From positions 310,001-374,000 of the forward strand of contig NZ_OY776223.1 in assembly GCF_963675395.1 (NCBI RefSeq): a stretch of 64,000 nucleotides of DNA. Direction: 5' to 3'. The position numbers and the translations under genes are program-made. The notes under the pieces are model-generated. The model worked only from the letters and a program-made list of their open reading frames with translations. It was not told the origin of the DNA and searched no databases. Within the stretch, counting starts at the first letter, position 1. The number at the start of each line of letters is the position of its first letter. This stretch comes from an uncultured Vibrio sp. Its GTDB lineage: Bacteria; Pseudomonadota; Gammaproteobacteria; Enterobacterales; Vibrionaceae. Shown one piece after another: positions 17,691 through 26,934 of this stretch.

Positions 17691-18917
17691 GCAATGACGC
17701 CCAATAGAGTGCGACTGTGCCAGGGTTGCGAACTTCCAGTCGATATTGTCGCGTTACCCAAAGGTAAACATGCCTACTGCCCTCGTTGTGGTACACAATT
17801 GTATCGTAGTGGACAGCACAGTTTATCGGGGAACTTAGCCATCGCCGTGACGTGCATTCTTTTATTTATCCCGTCTCACTTTTTTAATTTCATCAGTATC
17901 AGGCTGTTTGGTGTCATGATTCCGGCAACTTTGCCATCGGGAATGATTACCTTGATGGAAGAAGGCTTCGTGCTTCTCTCACTGCTGATACTGTTCTGTA
18001 GTTCTCTAGCGCCACTGACCGTCTGTGTTTCTGTCGTCACCGCGCACCTTTCAATCTATAACCGTTGGTTTTATGGGCTGCGTGTTTCTCTTTGGCTAAT
18101 TCAGCATCTCAAACATTGGGTAATGCTGGACGTGTTTCTGGTCAGTATTGCTGTGTCTTGCTTCAAGCTACAGGACTATTCAGATATTTTTGTTGGCCCC
18201 GGTTTAATTGGTCTTGCTTTACTGCAAATATTCACGGTTCTGCTCGTCTCGCGAATCAGCGTGCGCCGCTATTGGGAAGTATGGCAACCAGAAACAACCT
18301 ACCCCTTTAGGCACAAAGACATCCATTGCCATGAGTGTCACTTGTCCCAACCAGAAAATAAAAACTGCCAACGTTGCGGTCATGAGCTTTATCATCGCAA
18401 GCCCCACTCTATTCAGAAAACTTGGGCTTATCTGGTTGCCGCGACGATTGCCATTTTTCCGGCAAACCTTATCCCGATATCAATTTTAATCACCAATGGT
18501 CAACGCCTAGAAGACACTATTTTTTCCGGCGTCGCCTCTTTGGTCAACAGCGGCATGTATGGGATTGCGGCTATTATTTTTGTCGCCAGTATTGTGGTGC
18601 CGGTGGTCAAAATCCTCAGCCTCGCCTACATCATGCTGTGCATTAGATTTAAACGTTCGGTGTTTAAACGCCAACGGATGATGATTTATTTTGCAGTGAA
18701 ATGGATCGGTAAGTGGTCTGTCATGGATTTGTTCGTTATTTCTATCATGATGACCTTGATCGACCGTGGCCAGATACTCGATTTTACACCAGGGCTTGGT
18801 GCGGTCGCCTTTGGCTTAGTCGTGGTGTTTACTATGCTAGCAGCAGACAGTATCGACCCAAGACTAATCTGGGACCAGCCCCAAAAACAATCAGAAAAAG
18901 AGTCAATGAATGAGTGA
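17670..18917 (+). CDS. letA: Membrane protein LetA (PqiA family, formerly YebS)
   Basis: LetA is the inner-membrane partner of the MCE tunnel protein LetB, in an envelope lipid-transport system related to PqiAB. The 415-residue product has two PqiA-type halves. Each opens with a zinc-ribbon (C17-x2-C20...C37-x2-C40; and CHECH...CQRC at about 220-237) followed by four membrane helices. The GTG start at 17670 is chosen because AGAGAGG lies 8 bases upstream; the next ATG (17694) has no ribosome site. The start is enclosed by a hairpin. letB overlaps the end by 8 bp (ATGAATGAGTGA), which suggests translational coupling. Confidence 0.92.
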   Translation: MTSPSKHAMTPNRVRLCQGCELPVDIVALPKGKHAYCPRCGTQLYRSGQHSLSGNLAIAVTCILLFIPSHFFNFISIRLFGVMIPATLPSGMITLMEEGFVLLSLLILFCSSLAPLTVCVSVVTAHLSIYNRWFYGLRVSLWLIQHLKHWVMLDVFLVSIAVSCFKLQDYSDIFVGPGLIGLALLQIFTVLLVSRISVRRYWEVWQPETTYPFRHKDIHCHECHLSQPENKNCQRCGHELYHRKPHSIQKTWAYLVAATIAIFPANLIPISILITNGQRLEDTIFSGVASLVNSGMYGIAAIIFVASIVVPVVKILSLAYIMLCIRFKRSVFKRQRMMIYFAVKWIGKWSVMDLFVISIMMTLIDRGQILDFTPGLGAVAFGLVVVFTMLAADSIDPRLIWDQPQKQSEKESMNE

Positions 18918-21558
18918 TCAGAACAGTTCTCAAACGTCATACGTGCCAGAAGTTAAGAGGAGTAAAGGTATCTCTCCCCTGTGGCTACTGCCGATTTTGA
19001 CGATGGTATTAGCTGGCTGGCTGGTGGTGAAATCGATCCACGACGCTGGTCAGCGCATTCAAATCTACTTTTCCGATGCGGCGGGTTTAGTTGCTGGGCG
19101 AACCACCATACGCTATCAAGGCATGGAAGTGGGTATGGTTCGCGACATTAACTTAACTGAAGATCTTGGCAGCATTTACGTTGACGCAGATATCTACCCT
19201 GAAGCAAGTAAACTACTCAACGAGAACACACGATTTTGGCTGGTTAAACCAACCGCAAGCCTCAGTGGCATCTCCGGTTTGGACGCTCTTGTTTCTGGTA
19301 ACTACATTTCGATTCAACCGGGTGACAGCGACGAGTTTGAAACCGTTTTTCATGCCCTTGATTCCGTCCCGACAGATCTGCGCGTAACACAAGGTTTAAA
19401 TATTAAACTGACAAGCCGAGATTTGGGTGGCGTCTCTATCGGTTCTCAAATCGTTTATAAGAAAATCCCTATTGGAGCAGTATACAGCTATCAATTAGAT
19501 GAGGATGCCAAGTCCGTTACTATTCGAGCCAACATACAGGATCAATATCGCCACATCATTAATGATCGTAGCCGTTTCTGGAACGTGAGCGGCATTGGAG
19601 CAAACATTGGTTTTGGCGGTGTCGACGTTCGTTTAGAAAGTATGAGCGCCCTCATCGGTGGTGCTATCGCGGTAGACTCGCCTGATGACGGTGAACCTGT
19701 CGGTGAAAATACTCAGTTCCGGTTATACAAAGATTTAAAAACAGCGGGACGAGGCATCGCGGTTAAAATTGCATTACCTGATGACAATAAAGTGAGTGCT
19801 GAAGGCGCCCCAATCATGTATCGCGGGCTTGAAATTGGTCAGGTAACTGACTTAAGTCTATCTGACGGCCGTGAAGTGATACTCGCCTCTGCGGCGATAC
19901 AACCAGCATTCAGTGACATGCTGACCACCGGAACTCGATTTGTTCTGGAAGAGGCCAAGGTTTCACTTTCCGGTGTCGAAAATATCGCCAACCTGGTGCG
20001 CGGTAATTACCTGACGATTGTTCCCGGTGAAGGTGAACGCTCTCGTCAGTTCACCGCTATTCGTAAAAATGAATTTAATCAGCAGCAAGAAAAGTCTATC
20101 GCGATTAGGCTTATTTCTGATAATTCGTTTGGCTTGGACAGTGGCGCAAATGTGCTCTACAAAGGCATTGTGGTTGGCTCAATAATTAAGGTTGGGTTAG
20201 TAGATGACGGCCAACAAGTACAACATGAAGTATATATGGACGTACTCATTGACCACGAATACAAGCACTTAATCAAATCGAACAACCGATTCTATGTGAC
20301 TGGAAGTGCTTCAGCAGAACTCACTGAATCTGGGCTCAGCGTCACCGTCCCACCGGCTAAACAGTTGCTTACTGGCTCAATCAGCTTTGTCAGTGAAGGT
20401 GAAACTAGCATTCAGAAAGAGTACCAACTGTTCCAAAGCGAATCTTTAGCGGAGCTGGCGCAATACAACCGCCGCGGCTCAAAAATACTGACCCTGTTCG
20501 CCCCTGAGTTGCCTTCTGTTTCTAAAGGCAGCCCTCTGCTATACCGCAACCTTCCGGTAGGTAACGTGACTGATTTCCATTTGGTTGATGGCGGCGTGGT
20601 GATTCAGGTGAGTATTGAAAACCGTTTTGCACACCTCTTAACATCGCAGACGGTATTCTGGAACCGTTCAGGTATTGAAATCGATGCATCCCTTGCAGGC
20701 GTCAGTGTAAAAGCCCACCCGCTCAAATCAATCATACAAGGTGGCATTGCCTTTGATTCTGTTCCTGGCGTTGAAAACAAAATCGGTGAACGCTGGAAGC
20801 TCTATGAGGACCAAAAAACAGCACGCAAATTCGGCCGTGTTATATCTCTGATAACGGACGGCACTCAAGAAGTAGTGAAAGGCATGCCTATTACTTACCA
20901 AGGTGTAAACGTGGGTGAAGTGACTCTTGTCGTACCCAACTTCCGGCGCCATTTGGTCGAAGTCACGGCGCGTATATTGCCCGAGTACGTGGCTGATATT
21001 GCCGTGGAAGGTTCTCGTTTTTGGCTGACCGAGCCAGAGATTGGTCTGGGCGGGGTGAAAAATCTCGGCGCCTTGGTTTCAAAGTCCATCAGTGTCAATC
21101 CTGGCAAAGGTAGCGGAGCCTTTAGTTTCGAGCTAGAGAAACAGTTTGATCAAGTCAATGGTGTGATATTCACTTTACAAAGCGAGCAACGCGGATCGGT
21201 ACAAACGGGAACTCCTATTCTTTATCGTCAAATGGAGGTTGGTCAGGTGACCGATGTTCGCTTGGGCGAATTCGCCGATCGCATTGTGACAACAATCAAA
21301 CTAAAGCCGGAGTATGCCTACCTTGTGCGCCAGAACAGTGTGTTCTGGAACGTATCAGGCGTCGATGTCTCGATAGGCCTTACTGGCGCTAATATCAAGG
21401 CGGGAACCATTGATAGTATTGTGCGTGGCGGAATCGCCTTTTCGACACCGGAACAATCTCAAATTCCACCGGCTGCGAAAAATGGCCAGACCTTCTTCCT
21501 CTACCCTCAGGCGGAAGAGAGTTGGTTGCAGTGGCGAACGGCAATACCCAAACCGTAA
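18910..21558 (+). CDS. letB: Seven-MCE-domain lipid transport protein LetB (YebT)
   Basis: LetB forms a periplasm-spanning hexameric tunnel for lipids between inner and outer membrane. The 882-residue product is close to the E. coli length. It has one N-terminal membrane anchor (PLWLLPILTMVLAGWLVV, about 22-40). Seven MCE units are recognisable from their G-x-x-[IV]-x-Y-[RQK]-G-x-x-[IV]-G-x-V signatures: IRYQGMEVGMV, IVYKKIPIGAV, IMYRGLEIGQV, VLYKGIVVGSI, LLYRNLPVGNV, ITYQGVNVGEV and ILYRQMEVGQV. It overlaps letA by 8 bp. rsmF follows downstream as in E. coli, but a MITE-like element now sits between them. Confidence 0.95.
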   Translation: MSDQNSSQTSYVPEVKRSKGISPLWLLPILTMVLAGWLVVKSIHDAGQRIQIYFSDAAGLVAGRTTIRYQGMEVGMVRDINLTEDLGSIYVDADIYPEASKLLNENTRFWLVKPTASLSGISGLDALVSGNYISIQPGDSDEFETVFHALDSVPTDLRVTQGLNIKLTSRDLGGVSIGSQIVYKKIPIGAVYSYQLDEDAKSVTIRANIQDQYRHIINDRSRFWNVSGIGANIGFGGVDVRLESMSALIGGAIAVDSPDDGEPVGENTQFRLYKDLKTAGRGIAVKIALPDDNKVSAEGAPIMYRGLEIGQVTDLSLSDGREVILASAAIQPAFSDMLTTGTRFVLEEAKVSLSGVENIANLVRGNYLTIVPGEGERSRQFTAIRKNEFNQQQEKSIAIRLISDNSFGLDSGANVLYKGIVVGSIIKVGLVDDGQQVQHEVYMDVLIDHEYKHLIKSNNRFYVTGSASAELTESGLSVTVPPAKQLLTGSISFVSEGETSIQKEYQLFQSESLAELAQYNRRGSKILTLFAPELPSVSKGSPLLYRNLPVGNVTDFHLVDGGVVIQVSIENRFAHLLTSQTVFWNRSGIEIDASLAGVSVKAHPLKSIIQGGIAFDSVPGVENKIGERWKLYEDQKTARKFGRVISLITDGTQEVVKGMPITYQGVNVGEVTLVVPNFRRHLVEVTARILPEYVADIAVEGSRFWLTEPEIGLGGVKNLGALVSKSISVNPGKGSGAFSFELEKQFDQVNGVIFTLQSEQRGSVQTGTPILYRQMEVGQVTDVRLGEFADRIVTTIKLKPEYAYLVRQNSVFWNVSGVDVSIGLTGANIKAGTIDSIVRGGIAFSTPEQSQIPPAAKNGQTFFLYPQAEESWLQWRTAIPKP

Positions 21559-21576
21559 CGACAGGTTTATAAATAG

Positions 21577-21782
21577 AGCAGCCTACTCACTTAAGGATTT
21601 CTATAACGTCATTCCAGCGAGCCTTAGCGAGACTAGGAATCTATTCTAAGCGCGCTGAGAATAGAGAAAAATACCTTTGATAACACAGTTCTCGGATAGA
21701 AGATCCTGAATCATGCTCCTTCGTCGCGGTTCAGGATGACGGTTGACTGGAGTATTCTGCTTGCTGTTAACTGACTGGCAGT
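21577..21782. repeat. MITE-like dispersed element, copy B (about 206 bp)
   Basis: Same layout as the other copies: outer ends AGCAGCCTACTCACTTAA and (complemented) ACTGCCAGTCAGTTAA, an inner GTCATTCCAGCGAGCC...GACTAGGAATCT module, and a right module with ATCCTGAA/TTCAGGAT arms ending AGGATGAC. Its middle segment (GCGCGCTGAGAATA) is shared with copy D rather than A or C. It lies between letB and rsmF. No clear target duplication is seen. Confidence 0.72.
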
Positions 21783-21884
21783 ACGTCATCGCTGCTCTTT
21801 TTTAATCCCCACGTTCGGTGGCTATTCGTTTCTGCGCGACTTTCGTATATTATTTGCGGCAAATTCTGCAAGCGAGACTTCACA

Positions 21885-23318
21885 TTGCATCCTAATGTAT
21901 ACATCCCAGACGCGTTTCTGGAAAAAATCCAAACCATCCTACCTGCTGGCCTTAATATGGAAGACTTTGTTTCTTCCTGTCAAAAGCCATTACGTAAAAG
22001 TATTCGCGTCAACACACTAAAGATAAGTGTCGAAGCGTTTATCCAACGAGCAGACGAAAAAGGCTGGAAACTTTCACCAGTACCTTGGTGTGAGAGTGGT
22101 TTTTGGATTGATGCTGATGAGTCTGTAGTACCGCTAGGAAACACGGCAGAGCACATGTCTGGATTATTCTACATTCAGGAAGCAAGCTCAATGATGCCAG
22201 TGTCTGCCCTATTCATGAACGATGAGGTTTACCATGCGGTCCTCGATACTGCCGCCGCGCCGGGCTCAAAAACGACACAAATCGCAGCGCTAATGAACAA
22301 TGAAGGTGTACTGGTTGCCAATGAATACGCCGCGAGCCGGGTGAAAGTTCTGCATGCAAACATTGAACGTTGCGGTGTCCGTAACGCTGCGCTTAGTAAC
22401 TTTGATGGCCGAGTATTCGGTGGCTGGCTACCAGAACAATTCGATGCGGTGTTACTGGATGCACCGTGCTCTGGCGAAGGCACTCTTCGTAAAGATGAAG
22501 ACGCAATGAAAAACTGGTCACAAGAATCGGTTTTAGACATTGCGGATACGCAGAAAGATCTAGTTGAAAGTGCCTTTCACGCATTGAAACCTGGTGGTGT
22601 ACTGGTTTATTCAACCTGCACACTCAGCACGGAAGAAAACCAGCAAGTCTGTCATCATCTAAAAAACACCTTTGGTGATGCGGTGGAGTTTGAGAGTCTG
22701 GAAAACTTATTTGAAGATGCTAAAGCCGCTCTTACCGAAGAGGGCTTTTTACATATTTTCCCTCAGGTTTATGACTGTGAGGGTTTCTTCGTCGCACGTA
22801 TTCGTAAGCACACTTCTGTGGAAGCGCCAAAGGTTAAAAAACGCATGGGTAAATTCCCATTTGTTAAAGCATCAAAGAAAGAGTCTACCGAGATTAGCCA
22901 TCAGCTTCATAAGACATTGGGCATTAAACTACCCGATGACGGTACAGTTTGGTTACGTGATAAAGACGTTTGGTTATTCCCGAATGCACTAGAGCCAATG
23001 ATTGGTAAGCTGCGTTTTTCTCGGATGGGGATAAAATTAGCTGAAGCACACAAAAACGGTTACCGCTGGCAGCATCAGGTCGCAACGGCTTTAACAAATA
23101 ACGAAAGCAATGCTATCGAACTGACAATCGATGAAGCCCGCGAGTGGTATATGGGTCGCGACGTTCGCCCACAAAATATTCCTGAAGGCGTAACAACTGG
23201 AAAAGGCGAAGTTTTAGTTAAGTATCAGGGCATCATTATCGGTTTGGGTAAATGGGTCAGTAATCGCATAAAAAATGGCTTACCCAGAGAATTAGTGCGA
23301 GACAAGAACTTATTTTAA
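21885..23318 (+). CDS. rsmF: 16S rRNA (cytosine-C5)-methyltransferase RsmF
   Basis: RsmF makes m5C1407 in 16S rRNA using SAM. The 477-residue product has the family N-terminus ([11 protein letters not shown]...[13 protein letters not shown]). The SAM site is [17 protein letters not shown] near residue 120. Two active-site cysteines are present: motif [11 protein letters not shown] near 195 and motif [14 protein letters not shown] near 245. A C-terminal RNA-binding part follows. The start is a TTG at 21885, chosen because the conserved sequence begins two or three residues later and no ATG lies upstream in frame; the ribosome site (AGCGAG) is weak. It follows letB in E. coli as well. Confidence 0.93.
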   Translation: MHPNVYIPDAFLEKIQTILPAGLNMEDFVSSCQKPLRKSIRVNTLKISVEAFIQRADEKGWKLSPVPWCESGFWIDADESVVPLGNTAEHMSGLFYIQEASSMMPVSALFMNDEVYHAVLDTAAAPGSKTTQIAALMNNEGVLVANEYAASRVKVLHANIERCGVRNAALSNFDGRVFGGWLPEQFDAVLLDAPCSGEGTLRKDEDAMKNWSQESVLDIADTQKDLVESAFHALKPGGVLVYSTCTLSTEENQQVCHHLKNTFGDAVEFESLENLFEDAKAALTEEGFLHIFPQVYDCEGFFVARIRKHTSVEAPKVKKRMGKFPFVKASKKESTEISHQLHKTLGIKLPDDGTVWLRDKDVWLFPNALEPMIGKLRFSRMGIKLAEAHKNGYRWQHQVATALTNNESNAIELTIDEAREWYMGRDVRPQNIPEGVTTGKGEVLVKYQGIIIGLGKWVSNRIKNGLPRELVRDKNLF

Positions 23319-23357
23319 TATTTTCGCCATCGCGATAACTCAGCGATAAATAAAAGA

Positions 23358-23386
23358 AAAGCCATCGTAAATTCGATGGCTTTTTT
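23358..23386 (+). terminator. Terminator after rsmF
   Basis: AAAGCCATCG (23358-23367) pairs with CGATGGCTTT (23374-23383) around TAAATT, followed by T residues. Confidence 0.9.
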
Positions 23387-23479
23387 GATGAGAGTATTAA
23401 AGCAGCCCAGCGGTCTAGCGTTCCGAGTGGCCTGTACTAAACTAAATATATTAACTCAGAGCATTATTACTGCATCTTA

Positions 23480-23597
23480 TTATGGAATTTCAGAAATAAA
23501 CGCTCAAAAAACACTCAATCAATAAGGTTTTAGCGTAGGCTCCTCGGAGCCATTTCCCCTAGGCCCAAAAAAAGGAAGCATTTGGGCCGATTTTTTT
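23480..23597 (+). ncRNA. Candidate small RNA ending in a strong plus-strand terminator
   Basis: After the rsmF terminator a second plus-strand terminator appears with no gene before it: GGCCCAAA (23562-23569) pairs with TTTGGGCC (23581-23588), then GA and seven T. Just upstream is a small hairpin GGCTCC-TC-GGAGCC (23538-23551). Between the two hairpins lies a C-rich single-stranded stretch (CATTTCCCCTA) that could pair with ribosome-binding sites. The 5' end is not defined; an AT-rich zone near 23450-23480 could be a promoter. It might instead be a backup terminator. I do not recognise a named sRNA. Confidence 0.3.
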
Positions 23598-23643
23598 GTC
23601 CGTTATTTCACTCTGCGTTGTGGCTAAAGTACAAAGCGAAGCT

Positions 23644-24477
23644 CTATGCTAGGCGGATACCGTCTTTTTCGATAACGATTTTGCCTTGCTTGTACAGACC
23701 ACCAATGGTTTTTTTATAAGTGCCTTTGCTGGTGCGAAACGCTTCAAAAATCGCTTCTGGAGAAGATTTATCATTCAGTGGAAGAAAGCCCCCCTTCTTC
23801 TCTAACTGCTCTATGATCTTGCTGGAAAGGTCGTCCATTTTCGCAACGCCCACTTTTTGTAACGCCAGATCAATCTTGCCATCTTCGCGAATTTGCTTAA
23901 TAAAACCTTTCAGTTTTTTGCCAATATACAATTTGCCGAAAACATCTGAAGGAAAAATCATGCCCCAGTGTTTGCCATTTACGATCGCCTTGTAACCAAG
24001 TTGGCTGCGCTCAGCAATAATAAGGTCCACTTGCTGGTTAATTTCGTAGTTTGCTGGTGTTTTATCCAGCCATTTATTGAACTTCGTCGTACCGACAATT
24101 CGACCCGATGCTTTATCGGTGTATACGTAAACTAAGATCGTTTGACCAGCAGAAAAGCGCGTGCGCTGTTCGCTAAATGGAATGAGCAAATCTTTTTCTT
24201 TGATCCCCCAATTAACAAAAGCACCGGTTTTATTGACGCCTTCGATTTTCATCAGGCCCCACTCACCTACTTGAGCGATTGGGGTTTCAATGGTCGCAGC
24301 CAGTTGGCTTTCTGAATCAAAGTACAAAAACACGTCGATTTTATCACCAATTTCTGTGCCCTCTGGGACGTGCTTATTTGGCAGCAAAACAGAACCGTAA
24401 TCATCACCATCCAGAAATACGCCAAAATCAGCCTTTTTAATGACTTCCAAGCTGTTAATTTGACCAATTTTAATCAT
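23644..24477 (-). CDS. cvfB: CvfB/YitL-type S1 RNA-binding protein
   Basis: The 277-residue product matches the CvfB family. An N-terminal S1-like domain (MIKIGQINSLEVIKKADFGVFL) is followed by a second S1 unit (GEWGLMKIEGVNKTGAFVNWG), a third near residues 145-205 (GYKAIVNGKHWGMIFPSD...LKGFIKQIREDGKIDLAL) and a C-terminal winged-helix segment (FLPLNDKSSPEAIFEAFRTSKGTYKKTIGGLYKQ). Family members bind RNA and in Staphylococcus influence virulence gene expression; the role in Vibrio is not established. It is a single gene, divergent from the 450-residue membrane protein, with 184 bp between starts. Confidence 0.85.
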   Translation of the reverse strand: MIKIGQINSLEVIKKADFGVFLDGDDYGSVLLPNKHVPEGTEIGDKIDVFLYFDSESQLAATIETPIAQVGEWGLMKIEGVNKTGAFVNWGIKEKDLLIPFSEQRTRFSAGQTILVYVYTDKASGRIVGTTKFNKWLDKTPANYEINQQVDLIIAERSQLGYKAIVNGKHWGMIFPSDVFGKLYIGKKLKGFIKQIREDGKIDLALQKVGVAKMDDLSSKIIEQLEKKGGFLPLNDKSSPEAIFEAFRTSKGTYKKTIGGLYKQGKIVIEKDGIRLA

Positions 24478-24661
24478 TGATTTTGTCTCTTTTTAAATTT
24501 ACGTGGAATTATACCTAAACTAACAAGAAAATCAGAGAGAAAAGCATATCGCTCTGTTATGCTGTTATTGTCTACCCCTATCATTCTCTTAGCAATCTGG
24601 TACTTATATAAAGAGTCCAATTTTCGGGGTAAGGATGCGTTAGTAAAATCAGGAGCTTTTT

Positions 24662-26014
24662 TTGGTCACCGTTGATAAACAAGACTCAATCACATTAAAA
24701 ATCAGCCATGAGCTAGCAAAAAGTAAAAGTGTCGACCTTGATATTTACTTCTTTGTCCCTGGTGAGCTTGGTCTAAATGCCGACATCATCAGTGAATCAG
24801 AATTCTATTACACCTCTATCACACAGCAGCGTTCCTATTACAGTAAGGAGATTCTGCTTCCTTTGGTTCACAGCCGACTGGCGAAGCGCGGACGCCTCTC
24901 GAATCAACAGTACCGTGTCAGTTTGAGTTTGTTCGCTTATCAATACGTCATCGCATTGGACAAAGCCATTGCCAGTTTAAATAAGCTAGAAAGTAACGCC
25001 GTCACGGAAGATGAAGTTGATGAAGTCATCGAATTGGCTATTGCGATTTTAAAACGCCTTCGTCGTGGTATTCCTTTTGAAGAGAACCTAAAACGTTACT
25101 ACGTTAACATTGACAACTATTTGTCGTGGTACACAGAGCAAAAGTTCTTGTCGCTCGTCGCCCATCTACCAAGAGAAGGCGATTACAGCACGATCAAGAA
25201 GCGTTTGATTACCCTGTGTGAAAAAGAGCAAGCGCATCGTAAGTTAAATAAATATAACTCAGCCAAAGTTACCGATGAAGTGACGCGACTTTCCAATAAA
25301 ATGCGCCTGTTGAGACGTCTTATCGAGCACCCAGTCGTCCTGCGTGAACAAACAGTTTCAATGGGGAAAAACGTTAAACGGGCGATAAAAGGCATCGCAA
25401 CCGGTTTGGTGATGGTTGTCGTGACATCAACTGTGATCCTTGCACGAGACTATCTGGGAGAAATCTCTGCATCCTTCATTATTGCGATGTCCTTTATTTA
25501 TGCCTTACGCGAGATTTTTAAAGATGATCTACGCGATGCTATGTGGCGCTGGATACGCAAAGGAAAACCCAAATGGCGTAAGAAGTACATTGACCCGACC
25601 ACCAAGAAAGTCGTCGGGAAAAAGTTAGAGTGGCTTGACTACAGAACGCTTTCTAGCCTGCCGGACAAGATTCAACAGATACGTAAAAAACGCGTCGTTC
25701 AGCGAGAAGAGCAGATTCTTCACTATCAGGAAAAGACGGAAATGGCGACATCGATGTTTTTAAGTGGCTATGAGCAAACGCGACAAACCCTAAACATTAG
25801 CTTAAGACCCATTATTCGATTAATGGACAAAGGGTCAAACCGCGTGTACCACCTAAATGAAGGGCAAGTCACCAAAGAATCGGTTGAGAAACGTCACCTC
25901 ATCAATGTGATCGTCAAAGAAGACAACCACACTGATGAACCCGTTTACTATCGTTGGAAAGTGGTATTAAACCGCTCAAAGATAGTCTCAATTGAAAAAA
26001 TTGAGTTGAGCTAA
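24662..26014 (+). CDS. Conserved membrane protein of unknown function
   Basis: I do not recognise a named family. The 450-residue product has a long charged N-terminal part (about 1-235) with helical, KLESN- and DEVDEVIELAI-like segments. One hydrophobic zone follows at about 240-290 (GIATGLVMVVVTSTVI and SASFIIAMSFIYAL, probably two membrane helices), then a basic stretch (RKGKPKWRKKYIDP). A C-terminal cytoplasmic part ends in a strand-rich tail. There is no catalytic motif, cysteine pair or signal peptide. The start is a TTG at 24662, supported by AGGAG six bases upstream. It converges on the DUF4442 gene with only 16 bp between stops. Confidence 0.7.
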   Translation: MVTVDKQDSITLKISHELAKSKSVDLDIYFFVPGELGLNADIISESEFYYTSITQQRSYYSKEILLPLVHSRLAKRGRLSNQQYRVSLSLFAYQYVIALDKAIASLNKLESNAVTEDEVDEVIELAIAILKRLRRGIPFEENLKRYYVNIDNYLSWYTEQKFLSLVAHLPREGDYSTIKKRLITLCEKEQAHRKLNKYNSAKVTDEVTRLSNKMRLLRRLIEHPVVLREQTVSMGKNVKRAIKGIATGLVMVVVTSTVILARDYLGEISASFIIAMSFIYALREIFKDDLRDAMWRWIRKGKPKWRKKYIDPTTKKVVGKKLEWLDYRTLSSLPDKIQQIRKKRVVQREEQILHYQEKTEMATSMFLSGYEQTRQTLNISLRPIIRLMDKGSNRVYHLNEGQVTKESVEKRHLINVIVKEDNHTDEPVYYRWKVVLNRSKIVSIEKIELS

Positions 26015-26030
26015 CAAAAGTAGTTAACGA

Positions 26031-26528
26031 TTAAGCAGCCTTCTTTGTTTGTTGTGCTGCTTTTTTAATCGAAAGCGTCAGGTAAAACTCCGCCATCGGC
26101 TCATTGCCATGGAGTGTTGGACAAAGTGCGGTAATTTTTACATCGCGATTGACACGCTCACCGGTCTCTAGGGTGTAATCCAGCATCTCGTCTATTAAAG
26201 GGCCATCATCACATACAAAATGTACATCGGCTTCTGGTCGCTTCAAAAATTCCGCCTTTACACCTTTAAAAGCCAATGAAATAGGCTCGCCTTTCTCTTT
26301 CGCTTTACTCATGGCTAAAAAAGCCCCGGCGACATCAGCCCCCACCGCAAGTGCACCGAAATACATGCTATTGAGGTGGTTTTTGGTTCTTTTACGCAGT
26401 GGAATTTTTACTTCAACATGCTTATCGTCGATAGCAATGATCTTAGGGCGGCAAAGCCAGATTAATGGAACTTTAGTGAAACCGAATACTTTCAAATAAA
26501 GGTTTGCACGACGTACTGCAGATAACAT
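26031..26528 (-). CDS. DUF4442 (hotdog-fold, thioesterase-like) protein
   Basis: The 165-residue product matches DUF4442 proteins, a branch of the hotdog-fold acyl-CoA thioesterase superfamily. Supporting segments are LKVPLRKR-like VEVKIPLRKRTKNHLNSMYF, GALAVGADVAGAFLAM and the SLAFKGVKAEFLKRPEADV strand pair. The substrate is unknown. The C-terminus is lysine/alanine-rich (KKAAQQTKKAA). A palindrome CAAACGCTCGTTTT lies 37-50 bp upstream of the start and resembles the PsrA/TetR type of operator, which would fit a role in fatty-acid metabolism; this is inference. The ATG is preceded by AAGGAGACC. Confidence 0.82.
   Translation of the reverse strand: MLSAVRRANLYLKVFGFTKVPLIWLCRPKIIAIDDKHVEVKIPLRKRTKNHLNSMYFGALAVGADVAGAFLAMSKAKEKGEPISLAFKGVKAEFLKRPEADVHFVCDDGPLIDEMLDYTLETGERVNRDVKITALCPTLHGNEPMAEFYLTLSIKKAAQQTKKAA
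26033..26067 (+). terminator. Terminator of the unknown membrane protein gene, inside the 3' end of the DUF4442 gene
   Basis: AAGCAGC (26033-26039) pairs with GCTGCTT (26056-26062), followed by TTTT. It overlaps the last codons of the convergent DUF4442 gene. Confidence 0.65.
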
Positions 26529-26564
26529 TTTGGTCTCCTTACCAATCTAACCCAGCTAGTTAAT

Positions 26565-26578
26565 CAAACGCTCGTTTT
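26565..26578. promoter_or_regulatory. PsrA-like palindromic operator upstream of the DUF4442 gene
   Basis: AAACG-CT-CGTTT is a perfect inverted repeat embedded in CAAACGCTCGTTTT. The described PsrA motif is (C/G)AAAC, 2-4 bases, GTTT(G/C), matched apart from the last base. Its position fits a promoter operator for the minus-strand gene. Confidence 0.35.
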
Positions 26579-26934
26579 AATGTCAAAGAGTTGTTAACAA
26601 AACTTGATCTACCCATTAAATTATTCGTCATAAATAGATTGAAAGTGACAGCGTCACTCAGTTAGACTGTCGTTTTTTTGCTGACATAAGACAGTTTATG
26701 GCTGGCAAGGTGCAACGTACTATTGCGGCTTTCTCACTTTGCTCATTGCCTAATCCTGATCAATGGCGTAACTATCTCGCGATAGCATGCCCTCGGGTTG
26801 TTATCAGATAGTAAGAACCTTATAACCGTTTCACGCTATTTGGGATTTAGAGGCGAAGAATCCCTTGAAACAGTTTATTCCTGTCAGTAATTCCGTTATC
26901 TTTACCCCTTCGCAACAGAGAATAAAGCTATAAG
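26579..26934 (+). other. Long leader region upstream of aroH with a terminator-like hairpin
   Basis: The aroH upstream region spans more than 350 bp. It holds AGTGAC-AGC-GTCACT (26644-26658), which competes with GACAG (26647-26651) pairing to CTGTC (26667-26671); the latter is followed by G and seven T (26673-26679). Further on is the perfect palindrome CTATC-TCGC-GATAG (about 26771-26784) and a 38-codon open frame (26698-26811). I see no convincing TrpR operator. Attenuation or a small RNA are both possible. Confidence 0.3.

Noticed and set aside
26698..26811. 38-codon open frame as an aroH leader peptide
   Set aside because: It has no ribosome site and only one Trp codon, so it does not look like a classical attenuator peptide.
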